A DNA stretch of 64,000 bases from Piper betle. Taxonomy: Eukaryota; Streptophyta; Magnoliopsida; Piperales; Piperaceae. The notes under the pieces are model-generated. The model searched no databases and was not told the origin of the DNA. It saw only the letters and a list, made by a program, of their open reading frames with translations. A program made the translations under genes and the position numbers. Below are positions 33,003 to 45,937 of the stretch, piece by piece; position 1 is the first letter of the stretch; every line of letters starts with the position of its first letter. Location of the stretch: contig JAURVB010006416.1 of NCBI GenBank assembly GCA_033002965.1, positions 80,288 to 144,287 of the forward strand. The letters are read 5' to 3'.

Positions 33003-34119
33003 TGTCTTGGTTGATTGAGATGAAAGACTTTTGTTTTGAGCCAAGTGTGTGGTGTTGTCCTTAGCCAAGCTAACAGGTATTTTCTTTGTTGTTTTCTCTG
33101 TTTTTCTGATTTTTGCTCAGTCAGACCTAAGCAATGTATGTTTCAGTGTTAATTGAAATTATGAATGGATATTAGATCATGATTTCAGTAGATGCCAACA
33201 TGGATCTCACAAGCATGTTATGATAAACTTGGATGAGTGAAAGTGTTTAGATGTTAAGTTACCGGAGGTTGAGTTGGATGGTGACCGGGAGTACCTAGAA
33301 TTTTGGTGACCATATTTGAGCATTTACTCGTCTTTCGCATGTCAGCACATTAGTCCTTCCTTAGGACATGGTGTAGATTGTGAGACAAAGTTATAAGAGC
33401 TAACACAAGTAGGGAGCTTGGAGTATGGAGATACTCATGTAATTACGTGACACATGAGCAGAGATGTTTGAGTGGCTTATACAAATCCATTAGGCATAGT
33501 CTGAGGACTATTTTGGAGAACTTCGACCTTCAGAGAAATCCTTGTGAATGAAGGATGTGGTTATGACAGTGGAGCCACTGAGGTACTAGAGCACGATGAG
33601 TGTTTGGACAGATGACTTGAGATGGACCACTTCGAGGAGATAGCAGTGGATGAGGACGAGTAGTGAGGTGGATCTACAGTCCCATGGACATTTCACCATC
33701 TCCCCTTCTTCCACTAGGGTATGTGTGTCCCAATAATATTGGTGGTTACTCTTCTCTAGACAAAGGAATGAACACAATGAGGATAAGCGAGATTACCTTT
33801 GATCACGGATTTAGACGGTTGACCGTATTTCACTCGATCTGCCAAGGCCAGATTAGTGATTGCTATTGAGCACCAATCAGTGCTTATGGGAATGGTTACT
33901 CCAGATTCTAGGAGACCAGTGTGTTCTCAACATTATCATTCCATCATACGTGCCACCCATATGATCCAGACCCCTCTAAACCAGACACTCATAGTTGGAT
34001 AACCTGAGCCGAGATAATCGTAGCTACCCCTAGGAAGACAAACACATAGAGATGAACATACCGGAGATAGTAATGGCCTCATGATATACATGATTAGGAT
34101 TAGGCTTCAGCACCTAGAG

Positions 34120-34390
34120 AGCACACAACAACCGCTCGAGTAGCACAACCACCATCCAAGTAGCACAACCGCCATCCGAGTAGAATAACCATTGTCTGTA
34201 ATGCACAACCACTGTTTGAGTTGCCCAATCACGGACTATGATGCACTACCACCTACCAAATAAAACTATCGCCATCTGCGTTGCCCAACCACCGACTGTG
34301 ACGTACTACCACCAACTGAATGCGCATTGCTGCCGTCCATGATGCATAACCACCATCCTTATATTGCACTACCATCGACCAAGTGGAGCA
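34120..34390 (+). repeat. Degenerate ~21-bp tandem array in C
   Basis: About a dozen imperfect units of the type GTAGCACAACCACCATCCGA, drifting to GTTGCCCAACCACCGACTGT and GATGCATAACCACCATCC. The period is about 20-22 bp. Confidence 0.75.
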
Positions 34391-36149
34391 ATTTTTGTAG
34401 AAAGGCCAGGTAGTTACCTCACCCAACAGGAGGACAACTACTTGAGGATGTTCTTAGCTTTGCACAGAAACCGCATCTCACAGCATTGAGAGGAGAATTG
34501 GGTCAGATATTGAGGACAAGATATAGCTATGGTAACATCATCCAGGTAGAGAAAAGTTAGGTGCAGTAGAATTATTTGGATGTGATGACACATGATTGAC
34601 TTTACCAGCCATCTTGCATACAATTACCTTGACCTAACATCCTTGGGATGGGTATTACAAGATAGTGTTAGTGATAGTCATATGGGGATCATCAGACAAT
34701 ATTAGTGAGTCTTCTAGGGATGTATATAGACAAAGTACGAGAACAAGACAATATGATATCCAAATAGGATGACCATAGTGGTCAGATTATTCAGTAAGCA
34801 TAACAGCTTACATTTGGCCCACAGCTAAGGTTACACATGTCATATTGTTAGCAAATGATAAGATATGCACTTTAACTCATTTATAGTTTGGCTTAGCTAG
34901 AGGGAGATATTTGACATGTATTAGAATTTTAGCATAGATGATGAGTTTAGTGAGGGAGCGTACATTAGGGAGATGGTATTTTACTTGTGCTTCACCAACA
35001 CAATTAGGTCCTTACCTTGAGACACTTAGAAGCTATCTCTTAGACTTGTCGTTGATTGGCTGTTCCATAGGCTGGCCACCTATGGAGGAGTCTAATCATG
35101 ATAATATTAGAGACATGTCCATGGACCTACCCATATTTTTTTGAGTCACCCAATTTCCTATAGAGAGTTTTTCCATTACCCTTATGACTCATATAGAGAT
35201 ACTCGCACAACTACAGATAAAGTGATATACATACCTAGTAAGATTTTCTCATATTAGTGTACTCTTCTAGCAGACTTGATATTAGACAACTTGAGGATGT
35301 GACACATACTAGTTAGAGTCCTAGAACAGGGTGACCAATTTTTTGCGAGAGATCCAATCTCTTTCCATGTGACTAGAGGTGTCAACAATACTGAGCCTTC
35401 ACACTAGTATTTTACACTTACCCTTCTAGATATATTGGTCCTACTATATGTTTTCTAGATGGTTCAGATGACCAGACATTGACCTGTACTCATGAGATTG
35501 ACCAGATGCAGATTTCACAGTTCCATGCAAAGTATGCTATCATACTTCTTGAGACACATTGTACATATACAGGTGTTCTCGCCTTCCTTCCATCACAGAG
35601 AGCTCCCATCAGCAGTAGTTAGTAGTTATGTAGATAGTTATGAGAGTCATAGCAAAAAGTAGAGTCACAGAAGCTGTCCTTGTTCTATTATGGAACAGAT
35701 TGAAATAATTGATTTAGGACTAAGTTAGCTAGGACCTAGTGAGCAGTCTAGTTCCTCTTATAGGGACACCTGAGTGTTTGGCCTAGATTGGAGACAGTGA
35801 ATGATACAACCCATTAGTATGTACCCTTACTTAATACTAAAGTCTAGTATATGCTACCAGGACTCACAGGACATCATAGTATAGCCATAGGATCTATATT
35901 AGAGTGCCCTGAGGGTACACATAGTTGACCTATCACATTGATAAGGATTAGGGAGATATGGGTAGATGTTAGTCCAAATACATCGCACCGATATAATTTT
36001 TCCTGATGTAGTTCAGACTAGTGCCCTATCGTACTCTAGAGTACTTGCTCGACTACACAGTAGACCCTTAGGGGTGATCTTAGGTTTTTCCCGCCGAGGT
36101 CAATGCTTTTTAGTCTCTATAGTTTGCATTGACCATAGGAGCTAGTCCA

Positions 36150-36310
36150 ACGGATGACTCTTGCATGCATGTTCAGTCCAGTGAGACGATTCGAGCATGC
36201 ATGTTCAGTCCAACGAGACGATTAGAGCATGTATGGTCAGTGCAGACAGATGATTCTAGCATGTATGGCATGTTTTGCAGATGATTCGAGTACATGTAGT
36301 ATGTCCAGCC
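36150..36310 (+). repeat. ~32-bp tandem repeat near the 3' end of C
   Basis: Three to four units built on GATTCGAGCATGCATGTTCA followed by GTCCAACGAGAC. The last units are shortened and diverged. It lies about 190 bp before the right LTR. Confidence 0.8.
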
Positions 36311-36503
36311 AGATTAGTAATGAGCAAGTGAGCTTCGTCAGCGTTCAGAGATCTAGCTTCATGTTGGTATGTTTGGACGATGTGCAACTAGCTTTCGAGG
36401 GAGAGCTACCAGTTTGTCGGCAAGATGGCATCTTTATTTGAGTCCTCTGATTGCAGTTGATGTAAGAGATTCATAGGATAGAATTGTTATAAGAAGTAGA
36501 GGT

Positions 36504-39412
36504 TGTAAAACCCTAATTTCGGCTTTGGGTTTTACCCGATTTTAGTTTTGTCCAGTTCGGGCACTTTTGAGTCAGTTCAATCGAACTCGATCTAGAACAA
36601 TTTTAAGAATATGAGTATGAGGCCCAGATGGTCATATGAGCATGTTATGGAGGTTGAGTATGCCCAACATGCATATGATAGTTTAAGTTATGATACAGTA
36701 GGACATGAGTTATTAGTGTATCCACAATGGTATACATATAATTTTTATAAGTTAGCAAGGATTTTAGGCCTAGATTTAGGTCGTTGCAGCATTTACCATC
36801 CGTTTGGGATTTTTTGAGTATTTCATTTTCATGTAGCATAGGAATTTCAAATCACTAGATTGTGCCCTTGCGAGCCCATCCTTATTTAGTTCAAGTTTCA
36901 AGGCCTATTTAACCTTCTTGCCTCGATTCCCACCTATAGAGTCACTTTTAGGACTCAAGTCAGTTTTGAGTATGGACGGTCTCAATACGAGCTTTCCATC
37001 CATATCTATGTTGCATATATCCATAGATGGGCCCCACGAGGCAACGAGTTGTCAAAGTTCCCGATCGTGCCAAGTGGCACGATCTAGGCCATCCACTCAA
37101 CCCTATTTTCCACCTAATTATCTTTCAGATACTTTACATGATTTTCAAGTATTTACACCATTACCACCGCCACCACTTTGGCTTGCCACCGGCTAGACCC
37201 CGGTCCTCGTTCAGCCACCGGATCGGTACGGCCGTGACCACCTCGCGGCCGGCTATCGGTCCGTACCTGCCTTAACCATCAGCACCAACGTAGTCGCTGT
37301 CGGCGATTGAGTTTTTTATCACTGTTCATCATCGTTGTGGCCACCATTTCAGTCCTTTTCCGGCGATGGCAAGGTACCTTCGGCCAATCCGACCACCCAT
37401 ACAGTTTCCCTTGCTGATATCTTCCCTTTGAGACCAATATTTACCTATGTCGTGGCCACGATCACCGCCAGCGACGTCGCCACTCCTGATGACGATACCG
37501 TTGCTTCCCGACCATTTTTCGGCCGACCAGCAGCCGGATTCCTCTGACCGTCACCGCCATCACGTTCCCTGTATTCCGGCGACAGGCACTGCCGCCTCCG
37601 GTCCGACCCTTTACCCATGTCCCACTCGTGTCTGCGTCTGCCCGTCCCTAATCGTGTCCACCTGCCCGTGGCCACGTCCGCCTAGTCATGCCCGAGTCTG
37701 CCAGCCCATGTCCGTGTCCGTGTCCATTAGCCTAGCCAACGCAACCCGTCTTCCAGTTAACCCAAATGGGGTTGGTTCAGCCATTTGGTTTTGTCTGGTT
37801 CAGCTTTGTTAGGTCCGGTTCAGCTCGTTTTCAAACCATTTTCGTCCGTTCTTACATTGTTTTCAGTAATTCAATAACCACTACGTTAGTTGTAATGCAT
37901 ATTTACATGATTTAGCATGATTGGATGTTATGATTATTTTTCTTTATTTATTATTTTATTTATTTATATTTTTATATGTATATATATTTATTCATTATTA
38001 TTTAAATATTTTATTTATATGTTTATCATATACGATGAATGTTTACATGATTATTTGTTGTTATAAATATTATATTTACTTATGGATATTAGTCTTATTA
38101 TGTTTACTAAATTGTATATATATATATATATATATATTTACTAACACGAGTATATATGATATTTACTCGTGTTTAACCGTGTATTTATATAGTATAATTA
38201 TTTTTTCTTTTATTATTATAGTATGATTTATGCTCATGTATTTACTATTTATCTAAATATCTATGATTGGATTCCTTGTTTATTTATTTATTATTTATTA
38301 TTATGTCTCGATTTGCATGCCATGTGTTTAGTTGTAGCTTTGTTAGCATTGTTTTCTTTATTATGATGTATTGATGATATGAGCACATACTATAAGCATG
38401 CATCGATAGGGATGTTAGTATTTTACTTAGTAATGGGTTTTGATCTAGGGTTCGAATTTCGAGCTCGCCGTAGATGTGCATACGCTTGGAGCATGGACTA
38501 TAAGTCCATAGGACTGTCCATCTCTGCTTGACTCCTTGCGTGTCGAGTGTAATAGTATTTTATTCGTAGGAAAACATCGGTGGCATTTTATTGCATCCCT
38601 CCAATGTTGGGCCATTTAGCTCTATTTTTTATGCATGTTTAATAAAACTACAATGATGAGATCCTTTGTTGGTTTTCAAACTGAAGCTCTAGAAATATAT
38701 GATAGAAGCCTCTTCCCTAAGCCTATTATATAAGTACGTGTTTTTTTATGGATTTCACGAATAAGAGAATGAGTAGTACGGAGATATATATGGGCCGCAC
38801 TAATACTCTTTCAAACCACGAGGTAGTGCGGTGTATGATGGTACTGGGTAATGCAGCATATTTCCGATATTTGTGGCACTAACTTAACTATTTCTTTTGC
38901 CACTCAGTACCATGGCGGGTGATATGGAAGGTGTGAGCGCGTAAGCATTGTATGCATGTATGAATATGATTATGAGTCGTGCATGCGAGCCGGCAATTGC
39001 TTAAGTATGTTTACTTACCGCCTAGTGTGAGGCAATTTTGAGGTTTCATAAGATTTCTGGGTAATGGAATACCCATTTGCCAGATTGTATTAGTTATTTT
39101 TTTGACCAGTAACATTCGTTACTAACATTTTTCATATAATATATTTAGGTTTTGCAAATCGTGAGTCGACTTTGCTGGGAGGACAAATAAACCCTACACA
39201 CACTTGAGCTCAATGCAGTTATTTACTTTATTATTTTTGTTTATATTTGATGTGTTTAATGCATATTTAACAATGTCTTCCATTCTCAAGACACCAGGAA
39301 GGTTGATCGATCTATTTCATCGATCGAGTCATACCGACCGATAACTTTAAACATTACTCGATCATAACATTTCTAATTTGGTTCTTAAGTAAACCGAAAC
39401 CGGGGTGTTACA
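36504..39412 (+). repeat. Right (3') LTR of element C
   Basis: 2.9 kb, partner of 30900-32985. The GC-rich island is at about 37150-37740. It includes an extra AT-rich segment at 37781-38660 with a (TA)n run at 38114-38137. Confidence 0.85.
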
Positions 39413-39417
39413 CTGTA

Positions 39418-41360
39418 GTTACCAATATTTGTCATTGACTCACCGTCTCGGTATCACAATTGCATAATGAGTTATCTTGCGCCACTGCACCCTGTCACCC
39501 CTTTCGGCATAGGGGCAGGTATTTTATTTTTCAAGTAATTTTAAAGGTACGGCCCTGTGTCGGACTGAGTCAATTCTTTAACCTCAGTTGCGCCCAATGC
39601 ATAGTGGTCGAATCTAGACTTAGACCAACCAAGATTACTAAAAAAGAATATACAACATTTCAAGTAGTTATACGGACCTGGAAATTCAAACGAAGGTACC
39701 ATAATCGCAACTGAGAAATCCTAATCTGCGAAGTCAAATAGTTTATACATTAACACATATAATTCCTTAGTCTAATGCATGAAATAATATGATATGCGGC
39801 ACTTAACTATGTACATAAAAAAAATAACAATAAAATATATCTCACAACAATTAGTTAATCATTTGGTTAACTTATTTATCAGTGAACAATGATAATTTAA
39901 TATTTAATTAATTGACACAAGCTAATTTATATGGTCACACCGAATCATTAATCATTATCAGGAAAATCAAACCATGCCAACAACTACTCGGACTCGTAAG
40001 GATGTCAATATTTGTCAACTCATAAATTAATAATTAATCATATATAATAGCGAACAAAATATTTAAAATGGATAAACCAATGATAATTCCTCAAATGATT
40101 AAAATATACTAATATATAAGCTATATATATTCTAACTCATGAATTCATAATCTAGTTTATGCCTCATCAACCATATACAATAGTTAGAATTGCAAGACAC
40201 TTTATAACTTATTAATTTGGCCAAAAATAAATATAATAATTTATACATTTACTAAAATTAATTTATCATTCTCATAGCAAAGAATAATTATAAGTTGATA
40301 AATTAACACGATACAAAACTAATGCCTTATTTATTAAATAACATTTTAAAAGTTTGATACCTATATAATGGTTGTACTATATATATAATATAATGGAGCA
40401 ATTAATATCACAACAATTAATTTAAACTTAATTTAAACTATACACTTTATGAGACATTATATTTAATCAATTATTATATTATTCTCAAATAAACCTCTTG
40501 TCTCAATTTATAACGTTAATACTGATCTACATAGCCTAAAATCAAGAAGAGAAATATTAACTGGTTAATTAATAGCAAACCTGTATCAGTTAACCAAGTA
40601 CTATAATATCATTACCAACTTAGTTAATTGGGCATGTACCTAACTTATGTAGTTAGATTAACCTACCGACCCATAGAAAAACACAAACCAAAACAGACAA
40701 AATAGTTTGTTGATTCATTTTTAAATTTTTATCATGCATGAATATCTAGAGGTCAACAAGCCAAAATGATGGAAAACAATAATTAATTACATTATAATTA
40801 GATATTACCAATTTATCAAATATAAATGTAATAAATGAAAATGGAATTACCGTAGTCAATATTCAATATAATACCAATATTAATTTACATACAACATGAA
40901 TCATGAAATCTTAAAACTGTAAAAAAACAACGATCTCAACTAATAATTAAAATTCAAAAAGCACAAGACTAGAAACAACGCAACAAGGTGATATGCAACA
41001 TGATGAAGAAACAAACATAAACAAAGAAATATGGAGGAAGAAGAAGAAAATAAAGAGAGTACCGATTAAGAGGAAAAGAAGCAGGTGGGGAGAGGAACGA
41101 TCGTCGATGATGGCCTACCTGAGCGTCCAAACCTCTTCCCATGATCCTCTCTATTTAATAATTGAGGGTGATCTCGGATAACCATCGCAATAATAAAATC
41201 TCTCATAATCTACAAAAAATCTGATCCCTAAAAGATCTCTCCCTATCCATATCCATATCTAAGATATACGCATGATTATCTTAATTAACTATCATCATAA
41301 CTTCTCATCTCTAACAAATATATATATATATATATATAAACTTTAGACCTGTGTTTTACA
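39418..41360 (-). repeat. Right (5') LTR of element B, second part
   Basis: Resumes the B LTR after element C (GTTACCAATATTTGTCATTG, compare 15739 and 27357) and runs to GTGTTTTACA at 41360. It is largely AT-rich. The only open frames are short and unrecognised. A (TA)n microsatellite sits at 41317-41338. The first bases CTGTA (39413-39417) are the right target duplication of C. Confidence 0.8.
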
Positions 41361-43680
41361 ACATGTGTCCAAATCTCGACAGCTCACATTCCTCGTAATT
41401 ATTGCTACATATATAGTAAAAAGGTATCAGTAAAAGGCATTTCCAATCCAGGAATAACTAATAACAAATTGACATAGGACAGCTGACCCTCCTATTGAAT
41501 AAAAATTGCGTTACTCTTCCTCATAGAACTCTCATAAGGGCAATAAATCGGAGCCGTCAACCTCACGTGACAGCGTTCCCTTCCCATGTAATTCTCATTC
41601 ATTGGCCACTTTAAACTATCCCTTGTGCAGGAAAATCATTCTTTGTTCTCTCATCCTCTACAACCTTTGCGTCATTCTTGGCCTTGAGTACTAAGGAAAA
41701 GTACTCTTAAGCATGCGCCTTCAATACCCTTTGAACCACAAGTCTAAACATGTGCTACATAGCAGTACATGTAAACCTTCATACTTGTCTGGGTTTGAGG
41801 AACTCTAAGGTGGAGTAAACAGGATCCCTCGGGAAAGGAATGAACACTCACCAATTCCAAAGCCCGCTTTGACGAGTGCACATCCTATCTCTAAATGTGG
41901 TCATCGGTTTCCCCTCATCTCACATCTCACTGAAAATGGAAAAACTACATGCACATACTCCTTGGTAGGGAATTCTATATAATAGGCCTAAAGGCATTGT
42001 GAGTTGGATCTAAGTTTCAAAAACAAACTCGTGGGATCTCATCCTCGAGGGTTATTAATCTGATGGAGTGGGATACGATAAATCCACCACTCGACACATC
42101 CTCTTACTTGTTAAAAACAAAACACGATAGAGTGAGCCAGTAAATTGAGCGCGAGTCCTAAACAAACATGGTAGAAGCTCTATTCGTGTCCATGCGTATA
42201 GGCGGCCAGCTGCTACTCCGTACCTACACATCAAATCTAGAAGCCAATGCCCACTGACTGAATGATGCATCGAACTCATCACAGACATCATACTCACAAT
42301 ACACCACCCATCAACAGTCAAACAATCATCACTGTAAAAATATTTCTAGCTCATCATATTCATTCTAATTTTATTATGTTTTTTAAGTTACAATGCAATC
42401 AACCAGCATTCTTAGATTTAAATTTACCTAATTATATCATTACCATTCATTAAGCACAACTCAAATCATTCAAATATTACTTCATCCACCACCAGGCATT
42501 TATCATGTTAAATAATCAATCCTAACATGTCTGCTAACAATCATCAATTTTAAATAATTATATCGGGGTTAATTATACCTTGCGTCGTCAGTAGTTGACA
42601 ACAGCTAGGATTTTGTCGCATGGCTCAAGACTCGACTTCATCACCCGGAAATGTCCAAAGTTCGATCGGGTTTGACTGGATGAGTTCAGCAAAAGATCCA
42701 ACGAATTTTAGCAAATCCAATTTTCTAGCGGTTTTTAGCAACTTTTAGGCTATTTTCCAGCAACTGTTGCCAGGGGCAGCTAACCAACGGGATGGGGTAC
42801 CATTGGCACCGGCTCAGTGAGCCCGACATATCTACAACATCGACAAGGTTGGCAGAGGTAGTGGATCGCCGAAAAATCGATAAACAAAGGTGGTCATCGA
42901 TGGGGTGATGAGATCCGACCGGGATGGGGAAATTGGGCTCCACTCCGGTCGAGGAAGGTGGTGGGATTGTCGGTGAGGTGATGCGACCATTGGATGGCAA
43001 TGGCCACGACTCGCCAACACTGATTAGAGTCGGGAAGTGGTACCCTAGCTAGGGGCACCCAAGCAGTGGCTTTTGGCTTATCTCAGTGGCAGCATGCGAT
43101 GGTGGAGGGACGGCGAGATTGTCGAAATGGAGACGGTGGCATGGTGACCAGTGATGCTCGGGGTGGCACAGAGGCAGTGGAATCGTGCCAAGGCTGCATC
43201 GAGGGTTTGGGGGAGAGAAGCGTAGGGAGGGAAAAGCAGGTTAGTGGCAATATTGTAAGCAAAAGTTGACTCGACTCCAACTCAAGTCAAAAATATTAAC
43301 TAACTTGTAATAAATCCTTAAAGAATCCAAAAAAATAGGGCAAAATCCCATAAATTATAATATACACCATAATATCACAATGGCATGTTCTATAACTAGC
43401 AACTTAATCAAACTACCTATAACGCGTCCTAATGCATTATTCGACCTAAAATAATTCTATGATCAAATACCTAAAAAATATTACTGCATACTGTCATATA
43501 CTTAGATAACTCATTTCTCATCATATTTCTGACATGATCATCATATAGTCAGGTATACCTGACCCTCATCACTTGTAACTCACGGCTGCCCTCGACTTAG
43601 CATGCAATTCATGAAATTGACTCGAGTCGAACCAATTGGTTCACTAATGTAAAACTATAACTCGACTTAAGTGTTTTACA
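41361..43680 (-). repeat. Right (5') LTR of element A, second part
   Basis: Begins with the second ACATG target duplication and continues the A LTR (CAGCTCACATTCCTCGTAAT, compare 20858). It includes the GC-rich patch at 42780-43220 and ends GTGTTTTACA at 43680. Open frames in the GC-rich patch are not conserved between copies. Confidence 0.85.
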
Positions 43681-44036
43681 ATAGTTCACCGAAATTTGCC
43701 ATCCAAGTTGGCTACATATCGAGGTACCTGTATGTGAACTATACTTTGCAGTATATATTTTCGTCGTCGATTCTAACGTGAGTCATTATTCTTTTGAGTA
43801 TATCGTTATTTAATGCTCTTCTTTTTTTGACATTTAATAAAAATTTATAACTTTTGACTAAATCTGAAACCTTAATGTTGTACACTTAAAGTTTTGTTAA
43901 ATCTTCTATTTTGGTAACTCTAGTGCTATTGTTTTGTCATTATTTTTTTCATTCATTCATGTTATATTTTATTCATTTACTGTAATCTATAAATATTGTA
44001 ATATCAAATAATATAATATTTTGGTTCGGTTTAAAG
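43681..44036. other. Non-coding spacer right of element A
   Basis: AT-rich, no gene. It could be the leader of the gag fragment that follows. Confidence 0.35.
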
Positions 44037-45180
44037 ATGAACCCGGCGTGGGATGTTACACCACCACCTTCAGCTAGTCCATTCGCCAGCACTCTGCAAT
44101 CCATCGTAGTGCCTCAACTCAGTTCTGAAGATCGATTCCCAAAGATAGAGGTTGCCCTTGTTTTCCTTGCAATGAAGAAAGCGTCAGAGACTTCAAATGT
44201 CATGAAGCATCCCCCTTGTTAGAGAAGTCTATAACGAAGTATTGCCAAATAAATTAAAGAGGCATGCGTTCACAATGTTCGACATCAACCGCAACCCCTG
44301 GGGCGATACAACGGTTTCATTGAGATCTGAGTGTGGCTCTATTGCCTCGAATGACAGACAACCTAAAGTTCCAGCAGTTTCCTTCATCCCTCACAGGGAA
44401 TGCAATGCGGTGGTTCAATTACCGGCCGCATAACTCAATTTCAACTTGGGAGCAAATGGTTGAGCAGCTTACAACACATTTCCAATCCATGGAGATGCCA
44501 CTAAAGTTCGAATATTTGAAGATGTGAAAAAGAGAAAAATACGAATCCTTTGTTGACTACTTTAAGCACTTTCATGCGTTGTCTGCCCATATGAAAGAAA
44601 TCCCTATTCTATGAATAGAGGTTTACCTTCATGGATCCTCCACAATGCCCCGAATAGCAATTTCAAAGAGTTACACGAGGAGGTGAAAATGTATGAAGAA
44701 CTCCAATGGAATGTTGCCCCTGCAAAGAGTTCAAAAGTCTCAGTCCATGCATTAACCAACTACAACCGAGGGAGGGCCGAAAGAAGCAAAATGATGAAGA
44801 CGACAAGGGGGCTTCACAGAACAACTGGCGTCAATGGCGGAACCTCGAAAGACAATGCCTTCAACCTCAATGACATGGAGTGGTGTTCGAGCTCTTGGTT
44901 TGAGAAGGTAAGATGATGCCAAGAGATCCCCCGGAACCTGGGGTTGGAGAAGAAAGTTGTCATTAACACTAGCGCGTGAACCATGCAGCCTGTCGGTAGA
45001 GGGATTTTGGAGATCGTTTAGAATTTGCTCGACAAAGATGAGATTGTGTTCAAGAGGAATGCTAATGTACCAAAGCCTGTCATCATGACGGTGGCTTACA
45101 ACTCGAGAGGATCTATGACTCTTCCATGCATAAAGTCTGTTCAAAAGAAATTGTTGGTGAAGTTCAAGATTCCGAAGTAG
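44037..45180 (+). pseudogene. Broken Ty3/gypsy gag on the plus strand
   Basis: The piece at 44333-44527 reads LKFQQFPSSLTGNAMRWFNY, then NSISTWEQMVEQLTTHFQ, the signature of the Retrotrans_gag domain (FP.SL.G.A..WF...SI..W..L...F). A following piece contains EKYESFVDYFKHFHAL, and a later frame reads LPSWILHNAPNSNFKELHEE. Near 45050-45170, PKPVIMTVAYNSRGSMTLPC may belong to the next part of the polyprotein. At least four frameshifts or stops separate the pieces. It differs from the gag of element A, so it comes from another gypsy lineage; its LTRs are not evident. Confidence 0.75.
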
Positions 45181-45937
45181 CCCTAGCCACTACTGTGGCT
45201 ACCACTCCCAACACAGGTAAAGATGTTCCCATTGCTGCCCAGGTCGTTGCAACATTCACACTTGCGGCACCAGTTAGATCGTTGCAACATTGACACTTGC
45301 GGCACCAGTTAATGAGGAATGTTTACCCCCTCACTAGTTAAAGATAAAGTGATTTATGATGTCAAGAATATGAAGAATGTGTAAACTCTCATGAGCATGT
45401 TTCATGTTCTTTGCTTGTCCCAGCTTGTCCCCAACCTCGCGATGTTTATTAAAACGTGCTCTCACCAAGTTGCAAGAAGTAACAGAGGTGACGAGGCATT
45501 TTGACAACAATACGATGGTGTTAGGGACTATGTAGCAGATATCGAGACCTAGGCCGACCGCACCACTATGCTCAACAAGGTTAACAAGGAGCAAAGATCT
45601 CACTATCTCAACTGGGCCACTTGTTGATGACGTGTTCTCCCTTCCCAACGAGGTAGTCATGTCTTGAAACGAAGATTTGTATCATCCGAAACCGTTGTTT
45701 GTCAGCGTTGAGCACCAGAATAAGGTGATTTAGGCGTGCTCTAGTGGATCAAGGATGATCTATCAATATTTTGCCTCTCGGAGTCTCGAAAGAATTAGGT
45801 TACACAGTTAAACATTATTATACTTATGAAACTGGTTAATTTGATTCTGGGCTTCAAGTTTGTGATTATTATTAGACTTTTTGTAAATTTTTTGAGCTGA
45901 AAATTTTGACATTAACAGATAATAGAGAAATAAAGTA
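45181..45937 (+). other. Decayed retrotransposon sequence
   Basis: No open frame. A short direct repeat (CAGTTAGATCGTTGCAACAT-like) occurs at about 45240-45310. It is probably a continuation of the gypsy remnant upstream, but I could not identify a pol domain. Confidence 0.35.

Larger units (their letters stand above)
33003..36503 (+). other. Coding-free interior of element C
   Basis: No gag, protease, reverse transcriptase, RNase H or integrase motif could be found in any frame, and no open frame exceeds 70 codons. It contains two degenerate tandem arrays (34120-34390 and 36150-36310). Many TGAG/GACATAG motifs suggest a long-decayed or never-coding sequence. Confidence 0.6.
30900..39412 (+). 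mobile_element. LTR retrotransposon C, nested in B, no gag-pol seen
   Basis: 8.5 kb in plus orientation, inserted into the right LTR of element B. The left LTR is 30900-32985 and the right LTR 36504-39412, both starting TGTAAAACCC and ending GGGGTGTTACA. The primer site TGGTATCAGAGCCA is 32989-33002. A purine-rich AAGAAGTAGAGG precedes the right LTR. Flanking pentamers CCGCA (30895-30899) and CTGTA (39413-39417) differ by two C/T changes. Uninterrupted relatives at 15735, 18214 and 27350 suggest the ancestral sequence was close to CTGTA. The 3.5-kb interior has no recognisable coding, so it resembles a LARD (large retrotransposon derivative). Confidence 0.85.
26792..41360 (-). mobile_element. 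Ty3/gypsy element B, nested in A
   Basis: Flanked by an exact 5-bp target duplication ACATG (26787-26791 and 41361-41365) within the LTR of element A. The right LTR (5') runs 30339-30899 plus 39418-41360 around nested element C. The left LTR (3') is truncated to about 26792-27512. The minus-strand primer site is 30325-30336. The internal region keeps integrase and RNase H but lacks gag, protease and most of reverse transcriptase. It shares LTR starts and leader with element D. Insertion order: A first, then B, then C. Confidence 0.88.
20360..43680 (-). mobile_element. Ty3/gypsy element A, host of a nested stack
   Basis: The left LTR is 20360-22962. The right LTR starts at 26238 and ends at 43680, interrupted by element B (26792-41360). 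Both LTRs begin T(G/A)TAGCACCC and end GTTTTACA. The minus-strand primer site TGGTATCAGTGCT at 26221-26233 puts the 5' LTR on the right. The 3.3-kb internal region keeps gag with zinc knuckles, a protease piece and integrase with a chromodomain-like tail, but reverse transcriptase and RNase H are missing. Flanking pentamers (GTCAT / ATAGT) do not match. It is a chromovirus by integrase tail, most like the plant Tekay/Del group. It is certainly inactive. Confidence 0.85.

Noticed and set aside
37921..38226. Hydrophobic 101-codon frame resembling a membrane protein
   Set aside because: It arises from a TTTAT/TAT-rich tract in an LTR. Phe/Ile/Tyr richness is purely compositional.
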